Below are positions 36,210 to 45,675 of a stretch of 64,000 nt of DNA, piece by piece; the first letter of the stretch is position 1, and each line of letters starts with the position of its first letter. This DNA comes from Peteryoungia algae. GTDB lineage: Bacteria > Pseudomonadota > Alphaproteobacteria > Rhizobiales > Rhizobiaceae. The notes under the pieces were generated by a model. That model ran no database searches, was not told the DNA's origin, and saw only the letters and a list, made by a program, of their open reading frames with translations. Location: assembly GCF_030369675.1 (NCBI RefSeq), contig NZ_CP128477.1, positions 1,364,001 to 1,428,000 on the forward strand, written 5' to 3'. The position numbers and the translations under genes are program-made.

Positions 36210-37696
36210 CTGAGACAACACAAAGCCGCCCACTGCCGTCTCAAAAGGTCATGACCGCTATCTGGATGCTCCTGGGCGCAGCCATATGCCTGGAAGTGCT
36301 TGCTACCCTTGTCCAGCAGTCGATGTTCTTCGATGGGGGAATATATGCGGCATTGGCCCGGAACCTAGCCGAGGGCAGAGGATCCATGTGGGCGCCCCAT
36401 TTCTCCGAGACCCTGTTTCCCGTCTTTGCAGAACATCCGCCACTGATGATTTGGCTACAGGCCATCGGATTCGGCGTTTTCGGCGACACCATCGCGGTCG
36501 AGAAAGGCTTTTTGCTGATCACCTACGTGCTATCGGCCATCCTGTTGTTTCACGTTTGGATGCGCCTCAATCGAGACGATCTCTCGATGCAACGGGCTTT
36601 CCCTTTCGCACTTCTGCTAACGCTTATCTCAGGCCGCGTGAACTGGACCTTTGTTAACGGCATGCTTGAGAACCTGGTCACCGTTTTCTCGCTAGCTGCC
36701 GTCTTGCTCCTGCTTGTCGCCTATGAGCGCCCCTCACCCATGTCGATCGCTGGACGCCTCGCGATGATGATAGGGGTAGGTTTAGCTGTAAGCCTATCTT
36801 TGTTGACCAAGGGTCCTGTCGGATTGTTTCCATTGGCAGCCCCCGCCATTTATTGGCTCGTAGTTAGACGGCCAAATTTCTTGACTATGGTGATCGACAG
36901 CCTTGTGATTCTGAGCGTTATCTCATTGTTTATGCTCACTCTGTATTCTTTCGATGCGTCGCGTGAAGCTGTGAACCGTTACCTAGAAATACTGTTGTTT
37001 TCGAGTTTAAACGGAGAACGCGGCCACAACGGTGGCGGCAGTTGGAATGTCATACGCAAGCTTCTCATCGCCAATGGATATTCGTTTGCCATTGTCACAT
37101 TGGCGGCACTTGCGATGTGACGATTCAAGCTTGGGTATAGCGGTGATGCGCTGCGGCGCCAGCGGTTGCAACGAGCCTCGTTCCTCATCATCGTGGGCCT
37201 GTCTGCCTCTCTTCCGCTTGAGCTAAGCCCCCGGGTTTCGAATTTCTACCTCACCCCATCGCTTGCATTTTTTGCATCCGGATTCTGCATTCTGGCAGCA
37301 CCTGTTGTCATGGACGCCCTGTCGAGAATTACGGATCGCGTATCGCGGATAGTTTGGTCGGGATCCCTCGTCGCCTTGTTCATTGCGATGGTTGTCGTCA
37401 GTGTCAATTTTAGCAAACTTGGCGACAACGCGCGCACGATTGAGCAAGTCACTGCAATCAAAAATGCCGTTTGCATGGAGAAGGTTGACTGCAAGCCTAG
37501 CATCAGTGCCTGTAAAGCGGCATGGCAGGATAGGGCTCTACACACATCCATGCAGCGACTTTACAAAATCAGCATCGCGCAGGCGGGAGATGTAAAGAGC
37601 GAATTGATAATAGCCGATGAGACTTGCGAGGTCCCTTCGGGCTATGGCGCGACGAGTGTGGATATATCCCCGTATGTTCTTCTGCAGCAAAGATAA
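36206..37696 (+). pseudogene. GT39/ArnT-like membrane glycosyltransferase, broken by one in-frame stop
   Basis: ATG 36206 overlaps the stop codon of the GT2-GtrA gene (ATGA). One frame runs to TAA at 37694-37696, about 496 codons, interrupted only by TGA at 37118-37120 (codon 305, following TLAALAM). The N-terminal part has ArnT/PMT-like features: FFDGGIYAALARNLAEG (first periplasmic loop with acidic residue), FAEHPPLMIWLQAIGFGVFG, LLTKGPVGLFPLAAPAIYWL, and many helices. After the stop, membrane segments resume (ASFLIIVGLSASLPLEL, where a TTG could reinitiate). The intact enzyme would transfer a sugar from a polyprenyl phosphate donor. Lesions in both partner genes suggest loss of the pathway. 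Confidence 0.85.
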
Positions 37697-37937
37697 GATC
37701 AACGATCCGAGTGTCCTAGACCGGAGCCTCAGCCAGGCGGGCGTTTAGGGAAGATATTACAACCTTTAATGAGCACCGAGTCGGCGAGAATTTTGATTCT
37801 GTCCATCACGCAGAACCTCGGCGATGGAAACCCGTAGGACAAGATTCTATTTATGCGTTCAATGCTGGCGATCTGCAGCAAATTGCCGTAATGACGCGCG
37901 CATCGAGTTTGGTAAGTTCAGTTGGGGCAACCAATCA

Positions 37938-38504
37938 ATGCTTTTGAAACGAGCATGCGACGTCGCCGGTGTCCTTCTGGCACTAGTTGTTTTTGCGGTA
38001 CCGATGGCCATCGTGGCGCTTGCAGTGCGCGCCACATCAAAAGGACCCGCACTCTACTGGTCGCAACGCGTGGGGCGCGATAATCGCCTCTTCTCAATGC
38101 CGAAGTTTCGGACAATGCTGACAGATACACCCGTCGTTGCCACTCATCTTCTCGGCGACGCAAAAAAGCATCTGACACCAATCGGCAGTTTTCTGCGCAA
38201 AACCAGCCTTGATGAACTTCCACAACTCTGGTGCATCCTTAAGGGAGACATGAGTTTCGTCGGACCCCGTCCTGCACTTTTCAATCAGGATGATCTTATC
38301 GCCGCACGCACGGCTCGGAATGTTCATTCGCTTCTGCCGGGGCTCACGGGCTGGGCTCAGGTTAACGGGCGAGACGAATTGGCTATCCCTGAAAAAGTCG
38401 CGCTCGACGCCGAGTATCTCAGACGTCGCAGCTTTCTTTTCGATTTGCGCATTTTGGGCCTGACCGCCATAAAGGTCCTGGGTGCCGCCGGCGTCCAGCA
38501 TTAA
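37938..38504 (+). CDS. Initiating sugar-phosphate transferase (WcaJ/PglC/WreU-like)
   Basis: A 188-residue polyprenyl-phosphate sugar-1-phosphate transferase of the short type. Motifs: [19 protein letters not shown] (membrane re-entrant helix), [53 protein letters not shown], and [18 protein letters not shown]. These contain the Lys/Arg and Asp-Glu catalytic residues of the family. It should attach the first sugar phosphate of the O-unit to undecaprenyl phosphate. The start [11 protein letters not shown] fits short relatives; the ribosome-binding site is weak. It is followed after 19 bases by a CapD-like dehydratase. In Rhizobium etli the matching enzyme WreU uses a QuiNAc precursor. Confidence 0.92.
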   Translation: MLLKRACDVAGVLLALVVFAVPMAIVALAVRATSKGPALYWSQRVGRDNRLFSMPKFRTMLTDTPVVATHLLGDAKKHLTPIGSFLRKTSLDELPQLWCILKGDMSFVGPRPALFNQDDLIAARTARNVHSLLPGLTGWAQVNGRDELAIPEKVALDAEYLRRRSFLFDLRILGLTAIKVLGAAGVQH

Positions 38505-38523
38505 TGAGTTGAATGACAGGATC

Positions 38524-40455
38524 ATGCTAGCTTCCGATTGGATCAACCAGCCTCTGGTCAAGCGCATCAGAGAGAGGATCATAAAGACACCTCGCTTCTG
38601 GAAGCGGGTCTTCATGATCAGCCTCGACGTGATTGCATTGATGGTTGCCCTGTGGGCAAGCTATGCGATCCGGCTATCAGTGTGGACGCCGGCGCTCACA
38701 AGCGAACGCCTGATCCTCGCGGCCTTCGCGCCAGTCGTGGCTATTCCGATATTCATCAGGTTGGGCCTCTATCGGTCCGTGATCCGCTACCTGCCTGAAG
38801 CCGCGATCTGGACCATCATCAGGGCAATGCTGATCGCCACGATGAGCTGGGTCATCATCATCTTTCTGATGGAGATGGCCGGCCAGGGCATTGTACCACG
38901 CTCCGTCCCGTTCCTCTACTTCATTCTCGGAACGCTCATGATCGGGGGCATGCGCTTTGCCGCCAAATGGATATTGGTGTCCGGCACCGGACTGCGTCGT
39001 GACGAAGAACCGACTTTCATTTACGGCGCAGGCCCCGCCGCAGCTCAACTCGCACGGGCGCTCAGAGGCCATGGTAATCGCTATGTGATGGGGTTGATTG
39101 ACGATGACCCGACAAATCAAGGGCGGGATATAGGCGGATACCGTGTGTTTCCGTCAAGCGACCTTCCGTCCTTGATAGATCGCTACGGGATCACGGAAAT
39201 CGTGCTCAGCATGTCGTCGATACCCATGGAGAAGCGGCAGGCCGTATTGGGGCGCGTGACAGGTCTCGGCGTAAAGGTGCGTAGTCTACCGGATATTTCT
39301 GACCTCGTGGATGGCCGCTACATTGTCAGCCAGATTCGCGAAATCGAAATCGACGAATTGCTTGGCCGATCTTTCGTGCCGGCCGACACGGACTTGCTCG
39401 ACCAGGCACTCGCCGGCAAGATAGTCATGGTCACGGGTGCTGGCGGATCCATAGGCTCCGAACTGTGTCGCCTCATCATTCGCCGCAAACCGGAAAAACT
39501 CATCCTTTTCGAAGCGAGCGAATATGCACTCTACCGCATCGAACAGGAACTGCTAACCGCAAGCAACAATCTAGTTGTTCCGGTCCTTGGCTCTGTGACG
39601 GACGCTAAAACGGTTGAGCGCGCCATCCGGACCCACAATGTCCAGGTCCTCTATCACGCTGCCGCCCACAAGCATGTCCCACTCGTTGAGGCGAATGTGC
39701 TGGAGGGCATCCGCAACAACGTTTTCGGGACATTGACGGTAGCGACCACCGCCGCTCAGCAAAACGTCGAGAGCTTCGTGCTGATATCGTCAGACAAGGC
39801 GGTCCGGCCGACCAATGTCATGGGTGCAACGAAGCGCTGGGCTGAGCTCGTCGTACGGCAGATGGCGATTGAGGCGCGAACAAAACCCAAAAAACAGGTA
39901 TTCTGTGCCGTCCGCTTCGGCAATGTGATTGGATCCAACGGCTCTGTCGTGCCGCTTTTCAAACAGCAAATCGCCAAGGGCGGGCCGGTGACGATCACCG
40001 ATCCGGACATGACCCGTTACTTCATGGCGATCCCCGAGGCTGCAGAATTGATCGTCCAGGCCGGCGCACTTTCCGCCGGGGGCGATGTGTTTCTGCTGGA
40101 CATGGGCGAGCCAGTGCGTATCGGAGACCTCGCGGAAAACATGATCCGTCTGGCCGGGTTCAACGTCCGAGACGCCAACAACCCGGACAGTGGCATAGCC
40201 ATCGAGGTCATCGGTAAACGGCCCGGAGAAAAGCTTTTCGAAGAACTGTTCTACGACCGCAACAATGCCCAACTGACCCGTCACCCAAAAATCATGCGTG
40301 CCGACTCCACGGCTATCGCCAATTACGACATCGCAGCCTGGTTGGAAAAACTCGAACAGGCGATTTCTGACGAAGATGAAGCACAGGCTAGGACGCTATT
40401 GTTTGCCCTGATTTCGGAAGATGAAATAGTAAGTCATCCTGTTGAATACGGCTGA
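38524..40455 (+). CDS. Membrane-bound UDP-HexNAc 4,6-dehydratase (CapD/WbpM/WreV-like)
   Basis: A 643-residue protein. Four N-terminal helices (about 25-150) are followed by a CoA-binding-like Rossmann domain (FIYGAGPAAAQLARAL) and a C-terminal SDR dehydratase domain from about 300 (VTGAGGSIGSELCR, HKHVPLVEANVLEGI, SSDKAVRPTNVMGATKRWAE with Met in place of the usual SDR tyrosine, as in WbpM). It converts UDP-GlcNAc to the 4-keto-6-deoxy sugar, the precursor of QuiNAc or FucNAc. The start at 38524 has AGGA upstream; a GTG at 38482 overlapping the previous gene is an alternative. Confidence 0.93.
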   Translation: MLASDWINQPLVKRIRERIIKTPRFWKRVFMISLDVIALMVALWASYAIRLSVWTPALTSERLILAAFAPVVAIPIFIRLGLYRSVIRYLPEAAIWTIIRAMLIATMSWVIIIFLMEMAGQGIVPRSVPFLYFILGTLMIGGMRFAAKWILVSGTGLRRDEEPTFIYGAGPAAAQLARALRGHGNRYVMGLIDDDPTNQGRDIGGYRVFPSSDLPSLIDRYGITEIVLSMSSIPMEKRQAVLGRVTGLGVKVRSLPDISDLVDGRYIVSQIREIEIDELLGRSFVPADTDLLDQALAGKIVMVTGAGGSIGSELCRLIIRRKPEKLILFEASEYALYRIEQELLTASNNLVVPVLGSVTDAKTVERAIRTHNVQVLYHAAAHKHVPLVEANVLEGIRNNVFGTLTVATTAAQQNVESFVLISSDKAVRPTNVMGATKRWAELVVRQMAIEARTKPKKQVFCAVRFGNVIGSNGSVVPLFKQQIAKGGPVTITDPDMTRYFMAIPEAAELIVQAGALSAGGDVFLLDMGEPVRIGDLAENMIRLAGFNVRDANNPDSGIAIEVIGKRPGEKLFEELFYDRNNAQLTRHPKIMRADSTAIANYDIAAWLEKLEQAISDEDEAQARTLLFALISEDEIVSHPVEYG

Positions 40456-40750
40456 GCCATGGGAAAATTCCAGCATGCTTTGGTGCAACAATGGCGCACG
40501 CCGAGAGCCCTCATCAAGTTTTCTGCCAAGCGGCCGTCCTTGTCCAACTCGCCCGATCTGGTTGCTAGAGGGCGCAAGTTGTACCTGGGCTGAGGGAACG
40601 CACCCAGTTATTGTCGGCACCAAGTAGCGCACCAGCGAAGGCGCCGGACACGCAGTATTTCGTCAGCGACGAACGTCTTTTTTGCCGGCGCATGGGCCGG
40701 GTGGCCGCAATGAGGATTGTCAGGGGCTAACGTTCGGCAACTCCCTGAAG
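40456..40750. other. Non-coding stretch between the dehydratase gene and the IS21 element
   Basis: 295 bases with no recognisable gene. A minus-strand frame of about 74 codons covers part of it but runs into the IS end and shows no family features. Before the insertion this stretch continued at 43246 into the short leader of the WreQ-like gene. Confidence 0.6.
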
Positions 40751-40776
40751 TGTTGATTTCCACTGAGTGCTGACCC
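40751..40776 (+). repeat. IS21 left terminal inverted repeat
   Basis: 26 bases beginning TGTTGATTTCCACTGAG and ending GCTGACCC. It matches the right end with one mismatch at position 18. A related inner repeat (TTTCCATTGAGAATTGACCC) follows at 40791-40810. Confidence 0.92.
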
Positions 40777-40862
40777 GGCGCAGCCAGATATTTCCATTGA
40801 GAATTGACCCATGTTTCAACCGTCCCTCGCATGTTTTCAGCGGGGGCTCTGGGGTGATCGAC

Positions 40863-42389
40863 ATGGCGTTACTGAGCGTGATCCGGCGCTGGCATTTTCG
40901 AGAGCATCTATCGATCCGGGAGATTTGCCGCAGGACCGGCTTGTCCCGGAATACCATCCGCAAATATCTGCGCGCCGACGGCGTGGAGCCAAAGTTCAAC
41001 GTGCCGGAGAGGCCGAGCAAGCTTGATCCGTTTGCAGATCGGTTATCGGCCTGGCTGAAGACGGAGTCGAAGAAAGGCCGCAAGCAGAAGCGGACGATGA
41101 AGCAGCTACACGTTGATCTTGTCAGCCTCGGCTACAAGGGGTCCTACAATCGTGTGGCGGCATTTGCGCGGGAATGGCGCAATGATCGTCAGAGGGAATT
41201 GCAGACGACGGGCCGCGGGACATTTGTGCCCCTGACGTTCGAACCAGGCGAGGCCTTCCAGTTCGACTGGTCAGAAGATTGGGCGATCGTCGGCAATGAG
41301 CGCACCAAGCTGCAGATCGCCCACACGAAGCTGAGCTACTCCAGGGCCTTCATCGTCCGGGTATACCTCCTGCAGACGCATGAGATGCTGTTCGATGCCC
41401 ATAACCATGCCTTCCGTGTCTTCGGTGGCATTCCTGGTCGCGGCATCTACGACAACATGCGCACGGCGATCGACAAGGTCGGTCGTGGCAAGGAGCGCGA
41501 CGTCAACGTCCGCTTCATGGCGATGGCCAGCCATTATGTGTTCGAGCCCGAGTTCTGCAATCCGGCTTCCGGCTGGGAGAAGGGACAGGTCGAGAAGAAC
41601 GTGCAGGATGCGCGTCATCGCTTCTTTCAACCGATCCCGCGCTTTCCATCACTGGAGGCCCTGAACGATTGGCTCGAGGAGCGTTGCAAGGAGTTCTGGG
41701 CCAAGACACCCCACGGTCAGATGCGTGGCACCATTGCCGACATCTGGGCCGAGGAAGTCCCAGCTCTCATGGCGCTCTCCAGGCCGTTCGACGGGTTCGT
41801 CGAATATACGAAGCGGGTCACGCCAACCTGCCTCGTGCATCTGGAGCGCAATCGCTACAGTGTTCCGTCATCCTTCGCCAATCGACCGGTGAGCCTCCGG
41901 GTCTATCCGGATCGTGTCGTGGTCGCCGCAGAAGGCCAGATAGTTTGTGAGCACCGCCGCGTCATAGATCGGTCTCATGATCGGCCGGGTCAGACCATCT
42001 ACGACTGGCGTCACTATCTGGCGGTGGTGCAGCGTAAGCCTGGTGCTCTTCGTAACGGCGCACCGTTCATTGAGCTTCCCGATGCATTCCGGACCTTGCA
42101 GCAATACCTGCTCAAGAAGCCGGGGGGCGATCGGGAGATGGTCGATATCCTGGCGCTGGTCCTTCAGCACGACGAGCAGGCAGTCCTGTCTGCCGTCGAC
42201 ATGGCGCTGAAGTCTGGCGTTCCGACCAAGACGCATGTGCTGAACCTGCTGCATCGGCTCGTTGACGGCAAATCCTTCACGCCGCCAACCCTCGATACCC
42301 CTCAGGCACTGACGCTCACCAATGAACCCAAGGCTAATGTTGAACGATACGACACCTTGAGAAAGACGGAGGCTCGCCATGCGTCATAA
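40863..42389 (+). CDS. istA: IS21-family transposase IstA
   Basis: A 509-residue DDE transposase. The N-terminal helix-turn-helix is [26 protein letters not shown]. The integrase-fold core has the acidic residues in FQFDWSED (Asp135), YDNMRTAID (about 197) and KGQVEKNV (Glu244). A C-terminal beta domain ([21 protein letters not shown]) follows. The ATG at 40863 is preferred; a GTG nine bases earlier is also possible. The 3' end overlaps istB by 11 bases, as usual in this family. No frameshift or internal stop is seen. Confidence 0.95.
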   Translation: MALLSVIRRWHFREHLSIREICRRTGLSRNTIRKYLRADGVEPKFNVPERPSKLDPFADRLSAWLKTESKKGRKQKRTMKQLHVDLVSLGYKGSYNRVAAFAREWRNDRQRELQTTGRGTFVPLTFEPGEAFQFDWSEDWAIVGNERTKLQIAHTKLSYSRAFIVRVYLLQTHEMLFDAHNHAFRVFGGIPGRGIYDNMRTAIDKVGRGKERDVNVRFMAMASHYVFEPEFCNPASGWEKGQVEKNVQDARHRFFQPIPRFPSLEALNDWLEERCKEFWAKTPHGQMRGTIADIWAEEVPALMALSRPFDGFVEYTKRVTPTCLVHLERNRYSVPSSFANRPVSLRVYPDRVVVAAEGQIVCEHRRVIDRSHDRPGQTIYDWRHYLAVVQRKPGALRNGAPFIELPDAFRTLQQYLLKKPGGDREMVDILALVLQHDEQAVLSAVDMALKSGVPTKTHVLNLLHRLVDGKSFTPPTLDTPQALTLTNEPKANVERYDTLRKTEARHAS

Positions 42390-43191
42390 TCCAGCAAGCG
42401 GCGCGATCGTCATCATGCTGCGGCAGTTGAAGATGCATGGCATGGCCCAGGCCGTCGGGGAACTTACTGAGCAGGGATCACCCGCGTTCGAGGCTGCCCT
42501 TCCGATCCTGTCGCAGCTTCTCAAGGCAGAGATGGCGGAGCGCGAGGTTCGATCAACGGCCTATCAGCTCAAGGCAGCACGCTTTCCAGCCTACCGTGAC
42601 CTGAATGGCTTCGACTTTACCAGCAGCGAGATTAACGAGGCGCTCGTGCAACAGCTTCATCGCTGTGACTTCCTCGATGACTCCAACAATATCGTTCTGG
42701 TCGGCGGACCTGGCACGGGAAAGACGCACATTGCCACCGCGCTCGGCGTTCAGGCAATCGAACACCACCACAAGCGGGTAAGGTTCTTCTCGACGGTCGA
42801 ACTGGTCAACGCGCTCGAGCAAGAGAAGGCACAAGGCAAGTCAGGACAGATCGCCAATCGGCTCGTCCACTCTGATCTCGTCATTCTCGACGAGCTGGGA
42901 TACCTGCCATTCAGTACTTCAGGCGGGGCGCTGCTCTTCCACCTGCTCAGCAGACTTTATGAGCGCACCAGCGTCATCATCACCACCAACCTCAGCTTCA
43001 GTGAATGGGCAAGCGTCTTTGGCGACGCAAAGATGACCACCGCGCTGCTCGACAGGCTCACCCACCACTGCCACATCCTCGAAACCGGAAACGACAGCTT
43101 TCGCTTCAAGAGCAGCTCGGCGCATCAGCCCAAAACATCAAAGGAGAAACGCAGGAACTTGACCCAGACCAACAACACGAACGATACCTAA
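42379..43191 (+). CDS. istB: IS21-family helper ATPase IstB
   Basis: A 270-residue AAA+ protein related to DnaC. Walker [10 protein letters not shown] lies at about residues 108-116, Walker B is [10 protein letters not shown], and the sensor region is [19 protein letters not shown], with an Arg finger area in [14 protein letters not shown]. IstB forms oligomers on target DNA and directs IstA insertion. It begins inside the end of istA and ends four bases before the inner right repeat. Confidence 0.95.
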   Translation: MRHNPASGAIVIMLRQLKMHGMAQAVGELTEQGSPAFEAALPILSQLLKAEMAEREVRSTAYQLKAARFPAYRDLNGFDFTSSEINEALVQQLHRCDFLDDSNNIVLVGGPGTGKTHIATALGVQAIEHHHKRVRFFSTVELVNALEQEKAQGKSGQIANRLVHSDLVILDELGYLPFSTSGGALLFHLLSRLYERTSVIITTNLSFSEWASVFGDAKMTTALLDRLTHHCHILETGNDSFRFKSSSAHQPKTSKEKRRNLTQTNNTNDT

Positions 43192-43219
43192 AGGCGGGTC
43201 AATTCTCGGTGGAAACGCC

Positions 43220-43245
43220 GGGTCAGCTCTCAGTGGAAATCAACA
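43220..43245 (-). repeat. IS21 right terminal inverted repeat
   Basis: Inverted copy of the left end with one mismatch in 26 bases. The inner repeat at 43196-43215 differs from its left counterpart at two of 20 positions. Confidence 0.92.
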
Positions 43246-43325
43246 GCTGAAGGCCGGATTAGTTAATGGTGCAAGATAACCGCCATGCTAGCACTGCTAG
43301 TTCGACGATAAAGGGAACAGACCTC

Positions 43326-44279
43326 ATGGGCATGACCTTGGTGACCGGAGCCTCAGGCTTCGTTGGCTCGCACCTGATAGAAGAGATGACGCGACGTGGC
43401 CTTCCGGTTCGGGGTGTCACCCGGGGGACGACGCCGGGTCTGATGCCCATAAAGTCTTATGGTCCTGAAATGGTTTGGAGCGAATATCTCGCGGGTGTCG
43501 ACCAAGTGGTTCATCTTGCGGCGCGCGTTCATGTGATGAAGGAAACCGCGTCGGACCCGCTTTCCCTGTTTCGAGAGGCCAATGTCACTGCCACAGTCAA
43601 TCTAGCGCGACAGGCGGCCCAAGCCGGCGTACGCCGCTTCGTATTCGTAAGCTCAATCAAGGTGAACGGCGAGCGTACCGAACCTGGCAAGCCCTTCACC
43701 AGTAACGAACCGCCGAATCCGCAGGACCCCTACGGCATCTCGAAAGCCGAGGCTGAAGCGGCGCTAGTGGCCTTAGGTCGCGAAACCGGCTTAGAAATCA
43801 CGATTATCCGACCTCCCCTTGTGTATGGCCCGGGAGTGAGAGGCAATTTCCGCAGTCTCATGAAGTGGGCGGCAACCGGAATGCCGTCAATTTTCGCTGC
43901 TGTCAAAAACAAGCGATCGTTTGTGCATGTGGCAACCCTATGTGACCTCCTGATCACTGTGTTGGACCATCCAAACGCGGCGCATCAAGTGTTCCTTGTG
44001 AGCGATGGAGAGGATCTTTCTACCCATGAGCTAATTGAGCGACTGACTATTGACGCCGGACGCCAGCCCAAGAGTATCCCTGTCGCCCCAGCTATCCTGA
44101 ACCTAATCGGTAGGGTCAGTCGTCGCCGTGCCGCTCTTGAGCGTCTCACACAGAGTCTTCAGGTCGATTTAAGTACGACGTGTCAGCAGCTGAACTGGCA
44201 TCCCAGCAACCGTTTCCCGCCTAGTGATACTTTTGATCGAGAAAATCGTGTGTGGACGCAACGGGCTACACAGTCTTAA
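43326..44279 (+). CDS. NAD-dependent sugar epimerase/reductase (WreQ/WbpV-like)
   Basis: A 317-residue extended SDR. The N-terminal Rossmann motif is TLVTGASGFVGSHL, the active-site serine region is FVFVSSIKVNG, and the catalytic YxxxK is YGISK. The later IIRPPLVYGPGVRGNF is typical of nucleotide-sugar enzymes. Size and sequence style match the 4-ketoreductases that make QuiNAc (WbpV, WreQ) as well as UDP-Glc/GlcNAc 4-epimerases. Location with the initiating transferase and the CapD-like dehydratase favours the QuiNAc role. The start at 43326 (AAAGGGAA upstream) is preferred over ATG 43266, which lies 21 bases from the IS end. Confidence 0.87.
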   Translation: MGMTLVTGASGFVGSHLIEEMTRRGLPVRGVTRGTTPGLMPIKSYGPEMVWSEYLAGVDQVVHLAARVHVMKETASDPLSLFREANVTATVNLARQAAQAGVRRFVFVSSIKVNGERTEPGKPFTSNEPPNPQDPYGISKAEAEAALVALGRETGLEITIIRPPLVYGPGVRGNFRSLMKWAATGMPSIFAAVKNKRSFVHVATLCDLLITVLDHPNAAHQVFLVSDGEDLSTHELIERLTIDAGRQPKSIPVAPAILNLIGRVSRRRAALERLTQSLQVDLSTTCQQLNWHPSNRFPPSDTFDRENRVWTQRATQS

Positions 44280-44553
44280 AAATCCTGAACGAGCCTGTTA
44301 GAGAGTTGGCAACGCCATCGCAGCATGGTTTCCAACGCTCCCCTCGATAAATGGCTAACAGCACCCGCATGGATGTCTATTTTAACTGCCTAACTTCAAT
44401 TGCTAGTCACAAATACTGGAGAGCGCAATTGAAAGCACGAGCGCAAAAAATGGATCTCCGATCCGCCACTTGGTCAAACAACTTCGACCTCATGCACACA
44501 TCCAAAGATACAAAGCAGCGCCCGTTCTCGTCGCGACGGTGCCTACCCAAAAA
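44280..44553. other. AT-rich gap between convergent polysaccharide genes
   Basis: 274 bases between the WreQ-like gene and the end of the long minus-strand operon. No gene, tRNA or clear terminator hairpin is visible. Confidence 0.6.
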
Positions 44554-45675
44554 CTATAGCGACTTTGACCAGACGGTACGATTTACATAATCGATGTAGC
44601 TCAGCACTACTCGCAATATCTGCTGCGAAACCCTCGGATTTTCATAATCGTCCACCTTGCTCACCGGTCCTAACAACCCCTTCGTGACCACTTCCACGGC
44701 CTCGATGACACGTTCGGCATCTCCCCCAGACATGACGAGCACACCGGAGTCCATCCCCTCCGGTCTCTCGTGAGCGGGACGAATGGTGACTGCTGGGAAC
44801 CCAAGCAATGCACTCTCTTCCGTGATGGTTCCGCTATCAGATATGGTGCAGTAGGCATTCATTTGAAGATGCACGTAGTCGGAGAACCCGAAAGGCCGCA
44901 GAAATTTCACCCTTTGATCAATGGTCGAATCGGAAAGTGCATCTATACGTTTGCGTGTACGTGGATGAGTAGACAATATAACTGGAAGATCATAGTGAGC
45001 CGCAATGGCATTCAGCGTATCAATAAGTTGGGAAAGTTTGTCTGCGCTGTCTACATTCTCTTCACGGTGAAGACTTACAACAAAATACCTATTTCGAACC
45101 AAATCCAACCGCGACAATATCTCAGATGCTCTTATACGATCCTCGTAGAATTCAAGGACCTCCCGCATGTGGGATCCTGTCTTGATGATAGTTTCTTGTC
45201 GAATTCCTTCTGCGATCAAGTAACGTCGAGCATGCTCGGTCAGCACCAGATTTACGTCGCTCAAGTGATCGAGTATCTTGCGATTAAGCTCCTCAGGAAC
45301 GCGCTGATCGAAGCAGCGGTTTCCAGCTTCCATGTGGAAAACAGGGATCTTCCGACGCTTGGCGGAAATCACGGCTAGGCAGGAGTTCGTGTCACCGTAC
45401 AGAAGAACAGCGTCAGGGTTCACTTTTGCTAACAATTCGTCGGAGCGCTCGATGACCCTTGCGATTGTGGAAGCGGCGCTCTCAGTGGCAGCATCGAGAA
45501 AATGGTCGGGGCGACGGATGCCCAAATCTTCGAAGAAAATCTGATTTAGTTCATAGTCATAATTCTGACCGGTATGAACTAGGACGTGCTCTGTGTGGAG
45601 GTCGAAGGCCGCGATGACGCGAGACATCTTAATAAGTTCGGGTCTGGTCCCGACGATCGTCATGATTTTACGCAT
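44554..45675 (-). CDS. UDP-HexNAc 2-epimerase (WecB/FnlC/QnlC-like)
   Basis: A 373-residue GT-B-fold epimerase. Motifs: IVGTRPELIKMSRVIAAF at the start, HTGQNYDYELNQIFFEDLGI, GDTNSCLAVISAKRRKIPVFHMEAGNRCFDQRVPEELNRKI, SLHREENVD, and SDSGTITEESALLGFPAVTIRPAHERPEGMD. The match is closest to the WbjD/FnlC branch, which epimerises at C2 to finish UDP-L-FucNAc or UDP-L-QuiNAc, rather than WecB for ManNAc. It is the last gene of the operon and overlaps the preceding dehydratase gene by 8 bases. Confidence 0.92.
   Translation of the reverse strand: MRKIMTIVGTRPELIKMSRVIAAFDLHTEHVLVHTGQNYDYELNQIFFEDLGIRRPDHFLDAATESAASTIARVIERSDELLAKVNPDAVLLYGDTNSCLAVISAKRRKIPVFHMEAGNRCFDQRVPEELNRKILDHLSDVNLVLTEHARRYLIAEGIRQETIIKTGSHMREVLEFYEDRIRASEILSRLDLVRNRYFVVSLHREENVDSADKLSQLIDTLNAIAAHYDLPVILSTHPRTRKRIDALSDSTIDQRVKFLRPFGFSDYVHLQMNAYCTISDSGTITEESALLGFPAVTIRPAHERPEGMDSGVLVMSGGDAERVIEAVEVVTKGLLGPVSKVDDYENPRVSQQILRVVLSYIDYVNRTVWSKSL

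Larger units (their letters stand above)
40751..43245 (+). mobile_element. Complete IS21-family insertion sequence, about 2.5 kb
   Basis: A full element with istA and istB overlapping in that order, bounded by 26-base inverted repeats with a single mismatch that end in TG...CA. Inside each end is a second related 20-base repeat, giving the multiple terminal repeat pattern typical of IS21. The flanks read CCTGAAG on the left (40744-40750) and GCTGAAG on the right (43246-43252), a likely 7-base target duplication with one change. Both genes look intact, so the copy may be active. It lies between the dehydratase gene and the WreQ-like reductase gene and probably affects transcription of the latter. 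Confidence 0.95.

Noticed and set aside
35289..37120. Recoding (selenocysteine, pyrrolysine or readthrough) at the TAA and TGA in the two glycosyltransferase genes
   Set aside because: TAA is not a known recoding codon for these amino acids in bacteria, and no SECIS-like hairpin was recognised after the TGA. Simple nonsense mutation is the plainer explanation.
40608..40832. A 74-codon minus-strand frame crossing the left end of the IS
   Set aside because: It spans the junction between host DNA and IS terminal repeats and has no recognisable product.
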